Assembly (NCBI GenBank): GCA_001769125.1 | Contig: MEOG01000132.1 | Span: forward strand, 75,628-117,962 | DNA length: 42,335 bases | Direction: 5' to 3' | From: Bacteroidetes bacterium GWF2_35_48 | GTDB lineage: Bacteria > Bacteroidota > Bacteroidia > Bacteroidales > GWF2-35-48 | In this document: positions 9,494-17,751 of the stretch, piece after piece | Position numbering within the stretch: the stretch's first letter is position 1 | Layout of the letters: each line of letters starts with the position of its first letter | Notes under the pieces: generated by a model | Database searches by the model: none | What the model was told of the DNA's origin: nothing | Seen by the model: the letters and a program-made list of their open reading frames with translations, nothing else | Translations under genes and position numbers: made by a program

Positions 9494-9518
9494 AAACCTG
9501 CCTGCTGCAGGCAGGTTT
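9494..9518. repeat. GC-rich palindrome (12-bp stem, 1-nt loop)
   Basis: AAACCTGCCTGC and GCAGGCAGGTTT face each other around a single T. It sits in the gap of about 240 bp between the MITE-like element and the stop of the MORN-repeat gene. A further short inverted motif, AATTCGTGCAATTCGTGTC, is at 9636-9654. I see no gene in 9461-9690. Confidence 0.75.
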
Positions 9519-9690
9519 CACTAATTTTCACAAAAAAGTCATATTAGGCATTAGTTTTTTAAGAATTTTACCAATAATGCTATTTGCTATGGGTTGAACA
9601 GAATACTCATAAATGGGCATAATGCAGTATATGATAATTCGTGCAATTCGTGTCATAAATAAAACTTTACGTGACATCAGTTAATAATAT

Positions 9691-10632
9691 CTAATCCCGT
9701 GTTTCGAGCTGAAAAATAGAAACAGAAATGCTTTGTCCATTTTTTGAAAAAAAAGTCTGACCCCATGAAGTTTTCACTTTTTTATATTCATTGGCAGAGC
9801 TCTTTTTGACAACAATAACACGCGTTACATCATTGTTGCCTTCTTTATACGTTTCTGTTGTTACTCCTTCGGGATACTTCTGGGCGAGTTGAGAAAGGTA
9901 GGCTTTATAGTCATTTGGATTGGTAGGATTCGTAATTATTTTTACATCTGTATTTTCTTTTTTCTCTTCTTTCTTTTCCTCTTTTTTCTCTTCCTTTTTC
10001 TCCTCTGTTTTCACCTCTTTTTTCTCTTCTTTTTGCGTATTTTCGTTAAAAGCATAAATTTTCACAGATGACTCATCCAATTTCCCGTCTTCAAAATTTT
10101 TCTCTGAGATAAGCGTTCCGCTTGGACTATATTCTTTAATTACACCCGCCTCTTTTCCTTCTTTCCAATCACCCTCTATTTGAATTTTTCCATTTTCGTG
10201 ATAATACTTTTGTTTGCCCGTGCGCTTCCCGTCTTCACTATAAGCAAACTCGTATTTGGGCTTCCCGTTTTCGTGATAAAATTTGTAATTTCCAACCCAT
10301 TTTGTACCTTTCCAGATTCCTTCTTCCGATAAAGTTCCGCTTTCATAATAAAGTTTCGCATAACCGTCTGCTTTGCCGTTTGTGAAAGTAATTTCGCTTT
10401 TCGGATTTCCAGTTGAATAATATTCTTTCCAGACACCTTCCTTTTTATTATCCTTATAATTGCCTTCTTCTGTTATTTTTGTTTTATCGTTCGGGCTGAA
10501 TTTTATCCACAAGCCCTGCTTCATGTTATTTTCATCAACAACATTAATTGTTTTACCCTGATAGGTTTCCTGAGCAAACAAAGAAATACCCGCAGAAAAA
10601 ATAATGAATATAAAAAGATAAATAAATCTCAT
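9691..10632 (-). CDS. Secreted MORN-variant (YwqK-like) repeat protein
   Basis: 313 residues. A signal peptide (1-20, ending in SLFAQ) precedes about six imperfect repeats of 20-24 residues. They have the MORN_2/YwqK pattern, for example KEGVWKEYYSTGNPKSEITF, YYESGTLSEEGIWKG, FYHENGKPKYEF and YYHENGKIQIEGDWKEGK, at about 35-190. A highly charged Lys/Glu run follows (about 205-236). The C-terminal domain of about 75 residues ends QSISVSIFQLETRD. Proteins of this kind are often labelled antitoxins by homology to YwqK, but the signal peptide argues for a periplasmic or surface role. Function unknown. A minus-strand TATTTTTG box (10653-10660) lies about 20 bp upstream. Confidence 0.82.
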   Translation of the reverse strand: MRFIYLFIFIIFSAGISLFAQETYQGKTINVVDENNMKQGLWIKFSPNDKTKITEEGNYKDNKKEGVWKEYYSTGNPKSEITFTNGKADGYAKLYYESGTLSEEGIWKGTKWVGNYKFYHENGKPKYEFAYSEDGKRTGKQKYYHENGKIQIEGDWKEGKEAGVIKEYSPSGTLISEKNFEDGKLDESSVKIYAFNENTQKEEKKEVKTEEKKEEKKEEKKEEKKENTDVKIITNPTNPNDYKAYLSQLAQKYPEGVTTETYKEGNNDVTRVIVVKKSSANEYKKVKTSWGQTFFSKNGQSISVSIFQLETRD

Positions 10633-10793
10633 TTTTTTCTTTTAAAGATTGCCAAAAATAAACAAATAAAATTAATATTTTCTGTTCTTAAAAAGGGATT
10701 TATACACATTTGTTACCGCAACCATTACTAAATCAACGATAAAAGATATCATTAAATTTTATAAACAGCTTGTTTTTATGTGAGAATTTTATC

Positions 10794-10801
10794 TATTTTT
10801 G
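10794..10801 (+). promoter_or_regulatory. -7 box of tRNA-Arg promoter
   Basis: TATTTTTG fits TAnnTTTG and ends 8 bp before the first tRNA base, so transcription would start at or just before the mature 5' end. Upstream, CTTGTTTTT at about 10769 offers only a partial -33 match. Confidence 0.5.
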
Positions 10802-10809
10802 CAAGTTCT

Positions 10810-10881
10810 GGCTCTATAGTTCAAGGGATAGAACGGAAGTTTCCTAAACTTCAAATTCCAGTTCGAGTCTGGGTGGAGCTA
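10810..10881 (+). tRNA. tRNA-Arg (anticodon CCT)
   Basis: The cloverleaf folds by hand. The acceptor is GGCTCTA/TGGAGCT with two G-U pairs and the D stem is GTTC/GAAC. The anticodon stem GAAGT/ACTTC carries the loop TTCCTAA, giving anticodon CCT for AGG codons. The T arm is TCCAG-TTCGAGT-CTGGG and the discriminator is A. CCA is not fully encoded (ACA follows). The 3' end of this gene is the left junction of a genomic island. Confidence 0.93.
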
Positions 10882-10893
10882 CAAGAAGAAAAA
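10867..10893 (+). repeat. Left attachment site (attL) of the island, in the 3' end of tRNA-Arg
   Basis: The 27 bp beginning GTCTGGGTGGAGCTAC and ending AGAAGAAAAA recur at 21418-21444 in the same orientation with one mismatch (position 10883 A versus 21434 G). The left copy covers the T-arm and acceptor 3' strand of the intact tRNA gene, the usual target of tyrosine integrases. Confidence 0.85.
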
Positions 10894-10903
10894 ATTACAA
10901 CCT

Positions 10904-10940
10904 GAAAAACCTTGCTTTGGCGAGGTTTTTCTTTTATTTT
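10904..10940 (+). terminator. Intrinsic terminator after tRNA-Arg
   Basis: GAAAAACCTTGC and GCGAGGTTTTTC pair over 12 bp (one G-T) around TTTG, followed by TTTTATTTT. It lies just inside the island's left edge. Two TACTGTAAC direct repeats follow at about 10965-10982. The rest of the gap to 11331 holds an inverted repeat and no supported gene. Confidence 0.8.
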
Positions 10941-11069
10941 CAATCCATGCTAACAATATACTTTACTGTAACCCTACTGTAACTTAAAGTGTACTTTGCT
11001 GCACTTCCCTGCATCTTATTTCATAGTATTGCAAAAACAAATTTTGAGTCTCTTCTGAAAAGTATTTTT

Positions 11070-11142
11070 GACACGAATTTCACGAATTATTATTACTAGA
11101 TATACTTGATAATTAATTTTTTAAATTAGTGTAATTGGTGTC
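11070..11142. repeat. Imperfect inverted repeat of the GACACGAATTnCACGAATT type
   Basis: GACACGAATTTCACGAATT (11070-11088) is mirrored by AATTAGTGTAATTGGTGTC (11124-11142) with three mismatches. A third related copy, inverted, is at 9636-9654 outside the island. It looks like a dispersed intergenic hairpin. Confidence 0.6.
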
Positions 11143-11331
11143 ATATTTTAAAACGGGTTTTCGGAGTGGACTCAATTTTGATTCATATTTTGTCTATTGC
11201 AGAGCTTGTGCAGACATTTTGTAGAAGGGGATTATAGTATTCATAACCTTTTTTTGGGGGCATTAAAGCAAATACTTGAAGGAATTGCAGAAAGCAGAAA
11301 AGTATTAGACATATCAATAAATTTACATCTT

Positions 11332-12027
11332 TTAAGCCATTATTTTCTCTAATTTCATTTTCCATTTTTCCCAGTCCTTCATTTTTTTGGTTTGCAAGTC
11401 AAGAAATTTCTGTGTGTGATCGTGGTGGAGCAAATGGCAGAGTTCGTGAATGATTACATATTCAATACAGCCCTTGGGAGCCTTGATTAACTCAGGGTTT
11501 AAAGTTATTTTACCTTTGGGCGTACAACTCCCCCATCGTGTTGGCATTTCTCTTAAAATAATGGATGATGGCTTAACTTTGTGTTTCTTAAAGTCATCAA
11601 TCAACGGTTGTGCGATAGCATGTAGTTTTATCGTTGCATTTTTTAAATACCATCCATTTAAAAGGAGCTTTGCTCTTTCTTTATCTGAAGTTGCTACCTC
11701 AATGAATTTTCCTTTCAGCTTTACTGATTCAATATTACACATAACAATTTTCAATCTGTATTGTCTGCCGAGGTATAAATGGCTTTCGCCGCTAATAAAT
11801 TTTTTGGCAGGTGTTTTTGGTTGAAACGAAAGAAAAAAACTTTGCTGTTTTAAAATCCAGGGAGCTTTTTTTTTGATTTTATCTTTTATCTTTTCTATAG
11901 GCGTATTAACAGGAGCTTTTGCAACAACAATCATATCAGGGAATACGGTTATCCCTAATGATTTTCGAGCAGAATACTCTATCAGAAAATCTATTTGCTT
12001 TGAACCGAACTGAATGCTTGCAGTCAT
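11332..12027 (-). CDS. YgjP-like (DUF45) zinc metallopeptidase, M48-like
   Basis: 231 residues. The C-terminal half carries RWGSCTPKGKITLN (about 164-177), then HELCH at 194-198 and a third His at 204 (HHDHTQKF). This is the DUF45/YgjP signature, in which the two HExxH histidines and a downstream His bind zinc. It is cytoplasmic, with no signal peptide. The family often sits beside type I restriction genes, and here the start overlaps the hsdR stop by one base (TAATG), implying translational coupling. Its role in restriction is not established; regulated proteolysis of HsdR or chaperoning is only a guess. Confidence 0.9.
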   Translation of the reverse strand: MTASIQFGSKQIDFLIEYSARKSLGITVFPDMIVVAKAPVNTPIEKIKDKIKKKAPWILKQQSFFLSFQPKTPAKKFISGESHLYLGRQYRLKIVMCNIESVKLKGKFIEVATSDKERAKLLLNGWYLKNATIKLHAIAQPLIDDFKKHKVKPSSIILREMPTRWGSCTPKGKITLNPELIKAPKGCIEYVIIHELCHLLHHDHTQKFLDLQTKKMKDWEKWKMKLEKIMA

Positions 12028-15000
12028 TATTTATATTTGATTTTTGCAACAGCAATACATCTTTCTGCAATTGTATCCATATCGCTAAATGAAAGACTGA
12101 TATTATATTTATCCCTTACTTCGTCAATCAGATAATCACCAATTTCAATTAACAATATTCCGGTTATATTTGTTTTATACTGCCAGTCTATAATTGGTTT
12201 TTCATTATCTAAAACAGTGCTTTTAATCATTTTATCAATGCTTAAAGCAGCATGAGTTGAGATTTCTTTTTTTATTATATTATCTTGTATTTTATCGCTT
12301 ATTGCTTCCATGCTTAAACCATAAAATGCTTTGGCTTCGTCTTTGCCATTCAGTGCTTCCGGCATATCGCTATCCGTATGTGTCAGGACATTGCCCATGA
12401 TTTCCTGTACCTTGTTCAAATATTGTGTTTCGTTAATTCTTTTGGCTTCATAATCGGCAATGGTTTCTTTCAACATTTGTGAAAACTTTTTGTAAAATGC
12501 CGGGTCTTCTTCCATTTTTTCAGAAATGTGTTTTGAGGTTCTGCTTGCTATTTTATCTGCCTTTGCTGCTTTTCCTGTGGTGTTTTCTACTTCCTGCTGA
12601 AATTTATCTTTATCGAAAATATTCACCAATTCAGTGATTGTTTCCACTTTCTCGGTGGTAATATGCGTATCAATTAATTTCTGAATTTGCCCCTCGTATT
12701 GTTTATAATCAATAGCATCAGAATATCTCTCAACCACAGCCAGACGAAGTTTCACAAACATTGTCAGGTCTTCTTTGTAGTGATGGATTGTTTTTTCTTC
12801 AACAATTTTATAAAACTGAATCGATGAAAGTGCAAGTTTCAACCCTTTTGCGAAAGCTGCGAGTTTATCGTAAAACAAAGCCCTGACAGCCTCATCTTTC
12901 AGCAATAATTGATATGCTTCTGCATCACGTTTGTTTGAAACAGTTTTGAAAATATCCCATAATTCAGAATATTGTTGTGGTAGTTTGTTTATTTCATCAT
13001 TGATATTTGTGAGTGTTCCATCCAGATCGTCTTCGTCAAAATCTTCAAAGGAAGAATACATTTGTAAGGCATCATCCAAATTTTCAATCACACCATAATA
13101 GTCAATAATATACCCAAATTCTTTGTCCTGATAAATGCGGTTTACTCTGGCAATTGCCTGTAAAAGTTTATGTCCTCGCAAGTTTCTCGTGAGATATAAA
13201 ACAGTGTTCTTAGGTTCGTCAAAGCCAGTAAGAAGTTTATCTACCACAATAATAATTTCAGGGTCTTTCTGATTTTTAAAACGGCTGATGAGGTTTTTTT
13301 CATAGGTTTTTGAATTGCCATGTTCATCCATCATTTTTTTCCAGAAACGATTTTCTTTTTCATTGGATTTCTCATAGGCACTGTCTTCGCCCTCTCTCTC
13401 GTCTAAAGCAGAAATTAATACTTCACTGCTTACAATTCCTATTTCGTTTAAAAATTCTTTATATCGAATGGCATTTATTTTTTTATCGCAAACCAATTGT
13501 GCTTTAAATGGCGTTCCCTGCCAATTATCACGAAAGTGTAAACTAATATTCCACGCAATGGCATAAATTTTTTGTTCTGCACCGTTTAACTGGTCAGCCC
13601 TGCTGAATTTCTTTTTAAAATCTGCTTTTTGGTATTCTGTTAATGGTTCTGAAACCATGCCGAAAAATGTATCCAAAGGGCTTTCGTTCACGATCTGTCG
13701 GGCAAGTCTTCCTTCGTATAAAAGCGGAACAACTGCTTTGTCTTTCACTGCCTGATTCACAGTATAGGCATCAATAATTCCACCAAATTTTGCAGCAGTG
13801 CTTTTATCTTTCTTGAAAAGAGGTGTTCCTGTCATTGCTATAAAACAAGCATTGGGCAGGGTTTTCTGCATTTCAATATTAAAGGTTCCATGCTGAGTTC
13901 TGTGTCCTTCATCAACCAGAACAAAAATATCATGACTTTCCAATGGCTTACTGATTTTCTTCATTGCAGCCACAAATTTGTTGATGATGGTTGTAACCAC
14001 AGCATCGCTTTTGCTTTCCAGAAGTTCAACCAAACGCTGTCCGGTGGTAGCATTTTCAACAAATTTTCCACACTTGCGAAATGTTCCTGTTATCTGATTG
14101 TCTAAATCTGTACGGTCTGTTACCAACACAATTTTAGGGTTGCGAATTGTTTTTTCCAGAGCAATTGCCTGTGCAAGCATTACCATGGTCAGCGATTTTC
14201 CGCTGCCCTGTGTATGCCATATTACGCCACCTTTTCGTTTGCCTCCAACTACCGGAATAATTCGTTGCATTGATTTTTTTATAGCAAAAAACTGTTGGTA
14301 CCGGGCTACTTTTTTTTCTCCATTATCGAACAAAATGAAGTTAAAAATAATATCCATCAATCTTTCCGGTCTGCACAATCCAAACAGATATTCATCTTGT
14401 ACTGTGGGCAAAATATTTTCCTTTTCTAAATCTTCAAAATAGTCCCTTACATACTTAAATCGCTCACTAAATAATTTATCTTTTTGTTCTACTGTTAAAG
14501 GCTGATTTTTTAAGTTTTTCAATTCATTTTTGTATGCTTCTTCTTCCACATCTGTACTAAATTTTTCTTCCCATTTAGCCCAAAATTTTTCGGGTGTGGC
14601 ATTGGTAGCAAAGGCTGCTTCTTGGGTAGCAATACTTAAAATAATTTGTGAATACACGTATAAAGCACGAATACCATCTTCCTGCTGGCTGCGTAAATGC
14701 TGACTGATTGCTTGTGCTAATGGCTCTTTCATATCGGGTCGTTTGCACTCAATCACACATAAAGGAATACCGTTAACAAACAATATTATGTCTGGGCGGT
14801 AATGCTCTTTGCTTGTGCTACGCATTACACTGTATTCTTCTGTAACATGAAATACATTGTTCTCAATATTTTTCCAGTCAATGTATTGCAGTGTAATGCT
14901 TTTTTTATCGCCATCGAAACTTTGCTCAAAGGCTTTTCCAAGTGTGATAAGATTGTAAACAGTTTCACAGGCTGCTATGTACCCTTCGTTCATAGGTAAT

Positions 15001-15254
15001 TCTTTCAATGCACGGATACCGTTTTCAATATTTGCATCGCTTATGTAAGTGGTCTTTGAAGAACTAATTCTTTTTTCAGAATTGATTTCTTTCAATTGTT
15101 TACGCAAAATATCTTCGAGTAACACATTGCTTGTTTTACCTCCACGAAGTTTTTCTGCTTCTGCCTGACTCAGATATGTGTAACCTAACTTTTGCAGCAT
15201 TTGCAATGCAGGTATCTGGCTGATATGGTCTTCTTTGAAACTGGGTGTGTTCAT
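12027..15254 (-). CDS. hsdR: Type I restriction enzyme subunit R (HsdR)
   Basis: 1075 residues, usual length. HsdR is the translocase and nuclease of the restriction complex. The N-terminal nuclease has RPDIILFVNG...CVIECKRPD, giving Asp155 and Glu169-x-Lys171 of a PD-(D/E)xK site. The superfamily 2 motor shows TQGSGKSLTMVMLA (Walker A, about 345-358), VDEGHRTQ (motif II, about 447) and AMTGTPL (motif III). Further along are LLTGFDEPKN and LLQAIARVNR (motifs V and VI). A helical C-terminus (after about 800) would contact HsdM. All motifs are intact, so the enzyme looks functional. It follows the RAYT gene after 49 bp and is coupled to the peptidase gene. Confidence 0.97.
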   Translation of the reverse strand: MNTPSFKEDHISQIPALQMLQKLGYTYLSQAEAEKLRGGKTSNVLLEDILRKQLKEINSEKRISSSKTTYISDANIENGIRALKELPMNEGYIAACETVYNLITLGKAFEQSFDGDKKSITLQYIDWKNIENNVFHVTEEYSVMRSTSKEHYRPDIILFVNGIPLCVIECKRPDMKEPLAQAISQHLRSQQEDGIRALYVYSQIILSIATQEAAFATNATPEKFWAKWEEKFSTDVEEEAYKNELKNLKNQPLTVEQKDKLFSERFKYVRDYFEDLEKENILPTVQDEYLFGLCRPERLMDIIFNFILFDNGEKKVARYQQFFAIKKSMQRIIPVVGGKRKGGVIWHTQGSGKSLTMVMLAQAIALEKTIRNPKIVLVTDRTDLDNQITGTFRKCGKFVENATTGQRLVELLESKSDAVVTTIINKFVAAMKKISKPLESHDIFVLVDEGHRTQHGTFNIEMQKTLPNACFIAMTGTPLFKKDKSTAAKFGGIIDAYTVNQAVKDKAVVPLLYEGRLARQIVNESPLDTFFGMVSEPLTEYQKADFKKKFSRADQLNGAEQKIYAIAWNISLHFRDNWQGTPFKAQLVCDKKINAIRYKEFLNEIGIVSSEVLISALDEREGEDSAYEKSNEKENRFWKKMMDEHGNSKTYEKNLISRFKNQKDPEIIIVVDKLLTGFDEPKNTVLYLTRNLRGHKLLQAIARVNRIYQDKEFGYIIDYYGVIENLDDALQMYSSFEDFDEDDLDGTLTNINDEINKLPQQYSELWDIFKTVSNKRDAEAYQLLLKDEAVRALFYDKLAAFAKGLKLALSSIQFYKIVEEKTIHHYKEDLTMFVKLRLAVVERYSDAIDYKQYEGQIQKLIDTHITTEKVETITELVNIFDKDKFQQEVENTTGKAAKADKIASRTSKHISEKMEEDPAFYKKFSQMLKETIADYEAKRINETQYLNKVQEIMGNVLTHTDSDMPEALNGKDEAKAFYGLSMEAISDKIQDNIIKKEISTHAALSIDKMIKSTVLDNEKPIIDWQYKTNITGILLIEIGDYLIDEVRDKYNISLSFSDMDTIAERCIAVAKIKYK

Positions 15255-15272
15255 TGATATTTGTTTTCATAA

Positions 15273-15304
15273 AAACCAATTCGTTGAAATTAACGAATTG
15301 GTTT
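15273..15304. terminator. Hairpin between the RAYT gene and hsdR
   Basis: AAACCAATTCGTT (15273-15285) and AACGAATTGGTTT (15292-15304) pair perfectly over 13 bp around GAAATT. The hairpin begins at the RAYT stop codon (15304-15306) and ends 18 bp before the hsdR start. No U-tract follows on the minus strand, so it may be a REP-like element recognised by the adjacent transposase rather than a true terminator. hsdR would otherwise lack a clear upstream signal. Confidence 0.55.
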
Positions 15305-15942
15305 CATTCATTTTTAAATTTATCATTTTTCCAATTTGCAGGATTATTTACAATGTATTCCGAAATTTTCTGATAGGATTGTTCATCACGAATGATGTGT
15401 TCGTAATAATTGCGTTGCCAAACCGTGTGAATTTCCGAATTTGCATGAACCCATTTTGTTACACCAATTTTAAACCCACGAACAATGGAACCAATGGAAC
15501 GGGGAATTATTTTTTGAAATTCGTTTTTTGGTGGTTGTTGCGGGGATGGTTGCGGGGATGGTTGGGTTGGTTGCGGGGATGGGTGGGTTGGTTGCGGGGA
15601 TGGGTGGGTTGGTTGCGGGGATGGGTGCGGGAAAAGGGATTGATAATTATCAATCCCTACGGTATCGTTGTTTTTTAATAATTGTATGACCCCGTGAACA
15701 TGGTTTGGCATAACAATATGTTCATGCAATACCGCATTTGGAAAATGATTTGGAATTTCCAACCAACATTCATTTGCAATTTTCCCCGCATCATTCAATA
15801 TCATTTCACCATTTTCAATATTTCCAAACAAATGTTTTTTTTCGTGAACACAAATGGTAATAAAATACAATCCGGCCTGCGAATAATCGTATCCTTTCAG
15901 GCGAATAGACCTGCGATGATGGATTTGTGGATTGTATTTCAT
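15304..15942 (-). CDS. REP-associated tyrosine transposase (RAYT, Y1/IS200-like)
   Basis: 212 residues. The HUH motif is HVH at 81-83 in HIVMPNHVHGVI. The nucleophilic Tyr lies in WQRNYYEHIIRDE (Tyr179 or 180), and SEYIVNNPANW is the typical RAYT ending. RAYTs are single-copy domesticated relatives of IS200/IS605 transposases that process palindromic repeats. Residues about 92-138 interrupt the fold. A 22-bp palindrome (15636-15657) encodes GIDNYQSLF, and a 21-bp tandem repeat encodes PTHPSPQ copies. The reading frame survives both. The gene lies between hsdS and hsdR, unrelated to restriction, so it was probably inserted into or carried with the operon. Confidence 0.9.
   Translation of the reverse strand: MKYNPQIHHRRSIRLKGYDYSQAGLYFITICVHEKKHLFGNIENGEMILNDAGKIANECWLEIPNHFPNAVLHEHIVMPNHVHGVIQLLKNNDTVGIDNYQSLFPHPSPQPTHPSPQPTHPSPQPTQPSPQPSPQQPPKNEFQKIIPRSIGSIVRGFKIGVTKWVHANSEIHTVWQRNYYEHIIRDEQSYQKISEYIVNNPANWKNDKFKNE
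15538..15657. repeat. G-rich 21-bp minisatellite plus 22-bp palindrome inside the RAYT gene
   Basis: About four 21-bp units (plus strand TTGCGGGGATGGGTGGGTTGG with variants) span 15538-15630. The unit is a multiple of three, so copy changes keep frame. Runs of three or four G could form G-quadruplexes on the plus strand. Immediately next, 15636-15657 is a perfect palindrome (GGGATTGATAA plus its mirror). Confidence 0.85.
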
Positions 15943-15955
15943 TTTTTTTTAATCA

Positions 15956-16332
15956 TTAATCTCTTTTTCCCCATCAACAACACCTGTTTCGGGAGTTATA
16001 AATTATGAGTTATGAGATATGAGTTGTGCACGGTTTTCATTTCACTTTTAACTTATAACTTATAATTCATCACTCATAACTGTTAATCTCTTTTTCCCAT
16101 CAACAACACCTGTTTCGGGAGTTATAAATTATGAGTTATGAGATATGAGTTTTGCACGGTTTTCATTTCACTTTTAACTTTTAACTTATAATTCATCACT
16201 CATAACTGTTAATCTCTTTTCCCCATCAACAACACCTGTTTCGGGAGTTATAAATTATGAGTTATGAGATATGAGTTGTGCACGGTTTTTATTTCACTTT
16301 TAACTTATAACTTATAATTCATCACTCATAAC
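15956..16332. repeat. Three tandem ~126-bp copies of the hsdS 3' end
   Basis: Unit landmarks CACCTGTTTCGGG occur at 15981, 16107 and 16233, a 126-bp period. Each unit contains TTAATCTCTTTTTCCC, which on the minus strand encodes GKKRLTVMSDEL and a stop, as in the true HsdS tail at 16312-16350. The array therefore duplicates the last codons of hsdS plus following sequence. Units differ in homopolymers (T5C4, T5C3, T4C4) and single bases. Otherwise the stretch is AT-rich TTATGAG/TTATAAG repeats with no gene. Confidence 0.85.
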
Positions 16333-17610
16333 TGTTAATCTCTTTTTCCCTGTTAGTAGTTGTTGCATCAATCCCTTTTTCTGCTCCTTCAATTTTTCTG
16401 TTTTTGTTTTTAATAATTGTATTTCTTTATCTGCTGCTTGTAGTACTTTGGCAATAGCTGTTTGTTCTTTTAAAGAGTTAGGAATTATAAATGATAAGTT
16501 ATGAATTTGGGTTTTAGTCACGCTATAAACCGATGTACCAGTAGCAACCTTTCTTAAAGCATTTCTAACCGCTTCGCTTGAAAAAAAATAACCACAAAAT
16601 CTATTTGTAATAATTTCAGAATTACCTCTTAAAACAATTGTATGCAGCCCACCAACAGCAATTTTATTTTCGAGATTTACAACTTCAACTACTTCCCCAA
16701 CGCCCTCATAATCTTCTGAAGCATCAGCCATAATTATATCGCCTTCTTTCAAATAATCTTTTTCATCTATAAGTTGAGATTCATCTATAAGTTGTGGAAT
16801 TCTTTGTTGTGTGGAAAAATCTAAAAAATCATTTTCGTAAAAAGCATGTATATCTCCATAATGAATGCAATAAACCGAATTATTATTATTTAATTTTGTT
16901 AATCCTTCTCTGGAAATTGAATACGTTTTTATAAACTTAAATACATCGCCCAACTTTATAGTTTTCCACTCATCACTTATAATTCCTAACTCATCTCTCA
17001 AAAGCCTTTTCTTCCCTGTCAATAAATTTTGCATCAGCCATTTTTTTTTCAATTGACAATTGATAATTAACAATTGACAATTATTGATGGCTTTGTCCCA
17101 TGTGCTGAGTAAGCTTGTGATTAGCTTTTGCTCGGTTAGCGGTGGAAGGATACACGGCATTTTTGATAATGCATCTTTGGTTAATTTATATCTTCCAGCA
17201 CCCTGTCTTGTTAGAAAAGGGGTTAATTCTCTTTGATTAAAAAAATAAAAAAACCATTCTGTTAAATTTTCATTTCCTTTCAAAATATGAGCATGATTAT
17301 TCACATTAAATTTACCTTCCACAAGTAAAGTCATGGGTAAATCTTTCCATTTCAAAAAGTGGTCGCCATCTTCTCCTATTAAAGTGTATTTGCCATCAAC
17401 ACGATATTCGTTTATGTAGTCTTGAATTTTTGTTGGTCCATAATATGGATATTCTCCTTGTATTTTATTTCTCTCCTCTTCACTAATAGGAAATCTAAGA
17501 TTATTGCAGATATCAAAAGCTTCTCCTACCGATTTAATATTCCAATCAATGGGAATATTGCCGAGGGGAGATTTTTTATATCCCAATTTTATATTTTGTT
17601 CTTTAGTCAT
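16312..17610 (-). CDS. hsdS: Type I restriction enzyme specificity subunit (HsdS), full size
   Basis: 432 residues with the classic two-fold plan: target-recognition domain 1 (about 10-150), conserved helix 1, target-recognition domain 2 (about 210-370) and conserved helix 2. The two helices end in near-identical blocks, LMQNLLTGKKRL (about 190-201) and LMQQLLTGKKRL (about 415-426). Each is preceded by a typical LPPLTEQ or SLKEQ junction. The protein selects a bipartite DNA site for the HsdM/HsdR complex. Helix 1 contains a repeat-derived insert, NCQLLIINCQL (about 176-186). The gene follows the KilA-N gene by 141 bp of AT-rich repeats, and its 3' end is triplicated downstream. Confidence 0.95.
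   Translation of the reverse strand: MTKEQNIKLGYKKSPLGNIPIDWNIKSVGEAFDICNNLRFPISEEERNKIQGEYPYYGPTKIQDYINEYRVDGKYTLIGEDGDHFLKWKDLPMTLLVEGKFNVNNHAHILKGNENLTEWFFYFFNQRELTPFLTRQGAGRYKLTKDALSKMPCILPPLTEQKLITSLLSTWDKAINNCQLLIINCQLKKKWLMQNLLTGKKRLLRDELGIISDEWKTIKLGDVFKFIKTYSISREGLTKLNNNNSVYCIHYGDIHAFYENDFLDFSTQQRIPQLIDESQLIDEKDYLKEGDIIMADASEDYEGVGEVVEVVNLENKIAVGGLHTIVLRGNSEIITNRFCGYFFSSEAVRNALRKVATGTSVYSVTKTQIHNLSFIIPNSLKEQTAIAKVLQAADKEIQLLKTKTEKLKEQKKGLMQQLLTGKKRLTVMSDEL
17050..17086. repeat. CAATTGACAATT repeat inside hsdS
   Basis: CAATTGACAATT occurs twice, 20 bp apart, with GATAATTAA between. It is the same sequence style as intergenic repeats of this genome but is translated within HsdS conserved helix 1. 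Confidence 0.7.
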
Positions 17611-17751
17611 TATTTTTCTTTTTGGTTTATTTAGTTTTGTATCATATCGAGGATATTCTCTATATGATTTAAAGGCTCATTCTTACAATATTTACAAATT
17701 ATTTTCCCATAACTCATAACTTATAATTTATAACTCATAACTCATAATTCT

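Noticed and set aside
9691-10632. Toxin-antitoxin antitoxin (YwqK label)
   Set aside because: The repeats match, but a signal peptide and the absence of a toxin gene nearby argue against it.
10941-11331. Hidden integrase near the left island end
   Set aside because: All frames are short; no tyrosine-recombinase motif could be read here or elsewhere in the island.
11183-11365. 60-residue hydrophobic frame on the minus strand
   Set aside because: It begins inside the YgjP-like gene in another frame, has no motif, and its end is intergenic repeat-like sequence.
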